Below are positions 6,463 through 6,537 of a DNA stretch of 6,537 nucleotides, in pieces. Every line of letters starts with the position of its first letter. Position 1 is the first letter of the stretch. Made by a program: the position numbers and the translations under genes. Under the pieces are notes generated by a model, which ran no database searches, was not told the origin of the DNA, and saw only the letters and a program-made list of their open reading frames with translations. This stretch comes from Myxococcales bacterium (GTDB lineage Bacteria; Myxococcota_A; UBA9160; JALSIO01): NCBI GenBank assembly GCA_026989995.1, contig JALSIO010000033.1, positions 1 through 6,537 of the forward strand, in the 5' to 3' direction.

Positions 6463-6521
6463 GACCCGGGTCCGGAACCGGGTCCCGGGATCCCGGAGGG
6501 CCGGGAGCCCGGGCGCCCGGG
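6463..6521. repeat. Cluster of perfect GC palindromes in the right-edge intergenic region
   Basis: The non-coding right end holds three perfect palindromes within 59 bases: GACCCGGGTC (6463-6472), CCGGGATCCCGG (6485-6496) and CCCGGGCGCCCGGG (6508-6521), linked by further CCGGGT/GGGAGCCC copies. They could form a terminator for a gene ending beyond the edge, a repetitive extragenic element, or operator sites. No coding frame is supported between 6392 and 6537. The function is not determinable because the window stops here. Confidence 0.5.
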
Positions 6522-6537
6522 CGCGGTTGGGAGCCCC

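Overview
The window is very GC-rich chromosomal DNA from an unidentified bacterium. A two-domain (MaeB-type) malic enzyme, a deazaflavin/LLM-type oxidoreductase, an IlvX-like thiamine-diphosphate enzyme and a TetR regulator together suggest a high-GC soil or environmental lineage, for example Pseudomonadota, Myxococcota or a related deltaproteobacterial group, or less likely an actinobacterium. This placement is inference; no rRNA or other marker gene is present.

Layout from left to right. (1) 2-1570, plus strand: the 3' two thirds of a hybrid malic enzyme (malic NAD-binding domain plus phosphotransacetylase-like domain), cut by the left edge. (2) 1571-1681: a short convergent spacer with strong GC hairpins. 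(3) 1682-4850, minus strand: a compact three-gene operon read right to left, LLM oxidoreductase, then IlvX-like ThDP enzyme, then nitroreductase-family flavoprotein. Adjacent genes share 4-nt stop/start overlaps (GTGA and TTGA), so they are probably translationally coupled and act in one process. The substrate is unknown; a ThDP lyase or ligase with two flavin or deazaflavin oxidoreductases fits catabolism or detoxification of a small molecule. (4) 4851-5037: the operon's upstream region, with an imperfect 21-bp tandem repeat. (5) 5038-about 5760, plus strand: a decayed GH2 beta-galactosidase (LacZ-type) remnant in at least three frames. The N-terminal sugar-binding domain is joined directly to the C-terminal small-chain domain, the catalytic barrel is absent, and one frameshift is an exact 7-bp tandem duplication. 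(6) 5750-6391, minus strand: an intact TetR-family repressor, converging on and slightly overlapping the remnant. (7) 6392-6537: its upstream region, with a short AT-richer patch carrying an 11-bp-spaced direct repeat, then a cluster of perfect GC palindromes at the right edge.

The items most worth a second look are the coupled three-enzyme operon, the beta-galactosidase remnant with its readable decay history, and the 21-bp repeat array between them. I see no CRISPR array, tRNA, rRNA, transposase or phage gene, and no clear evidence of a wholly new system.
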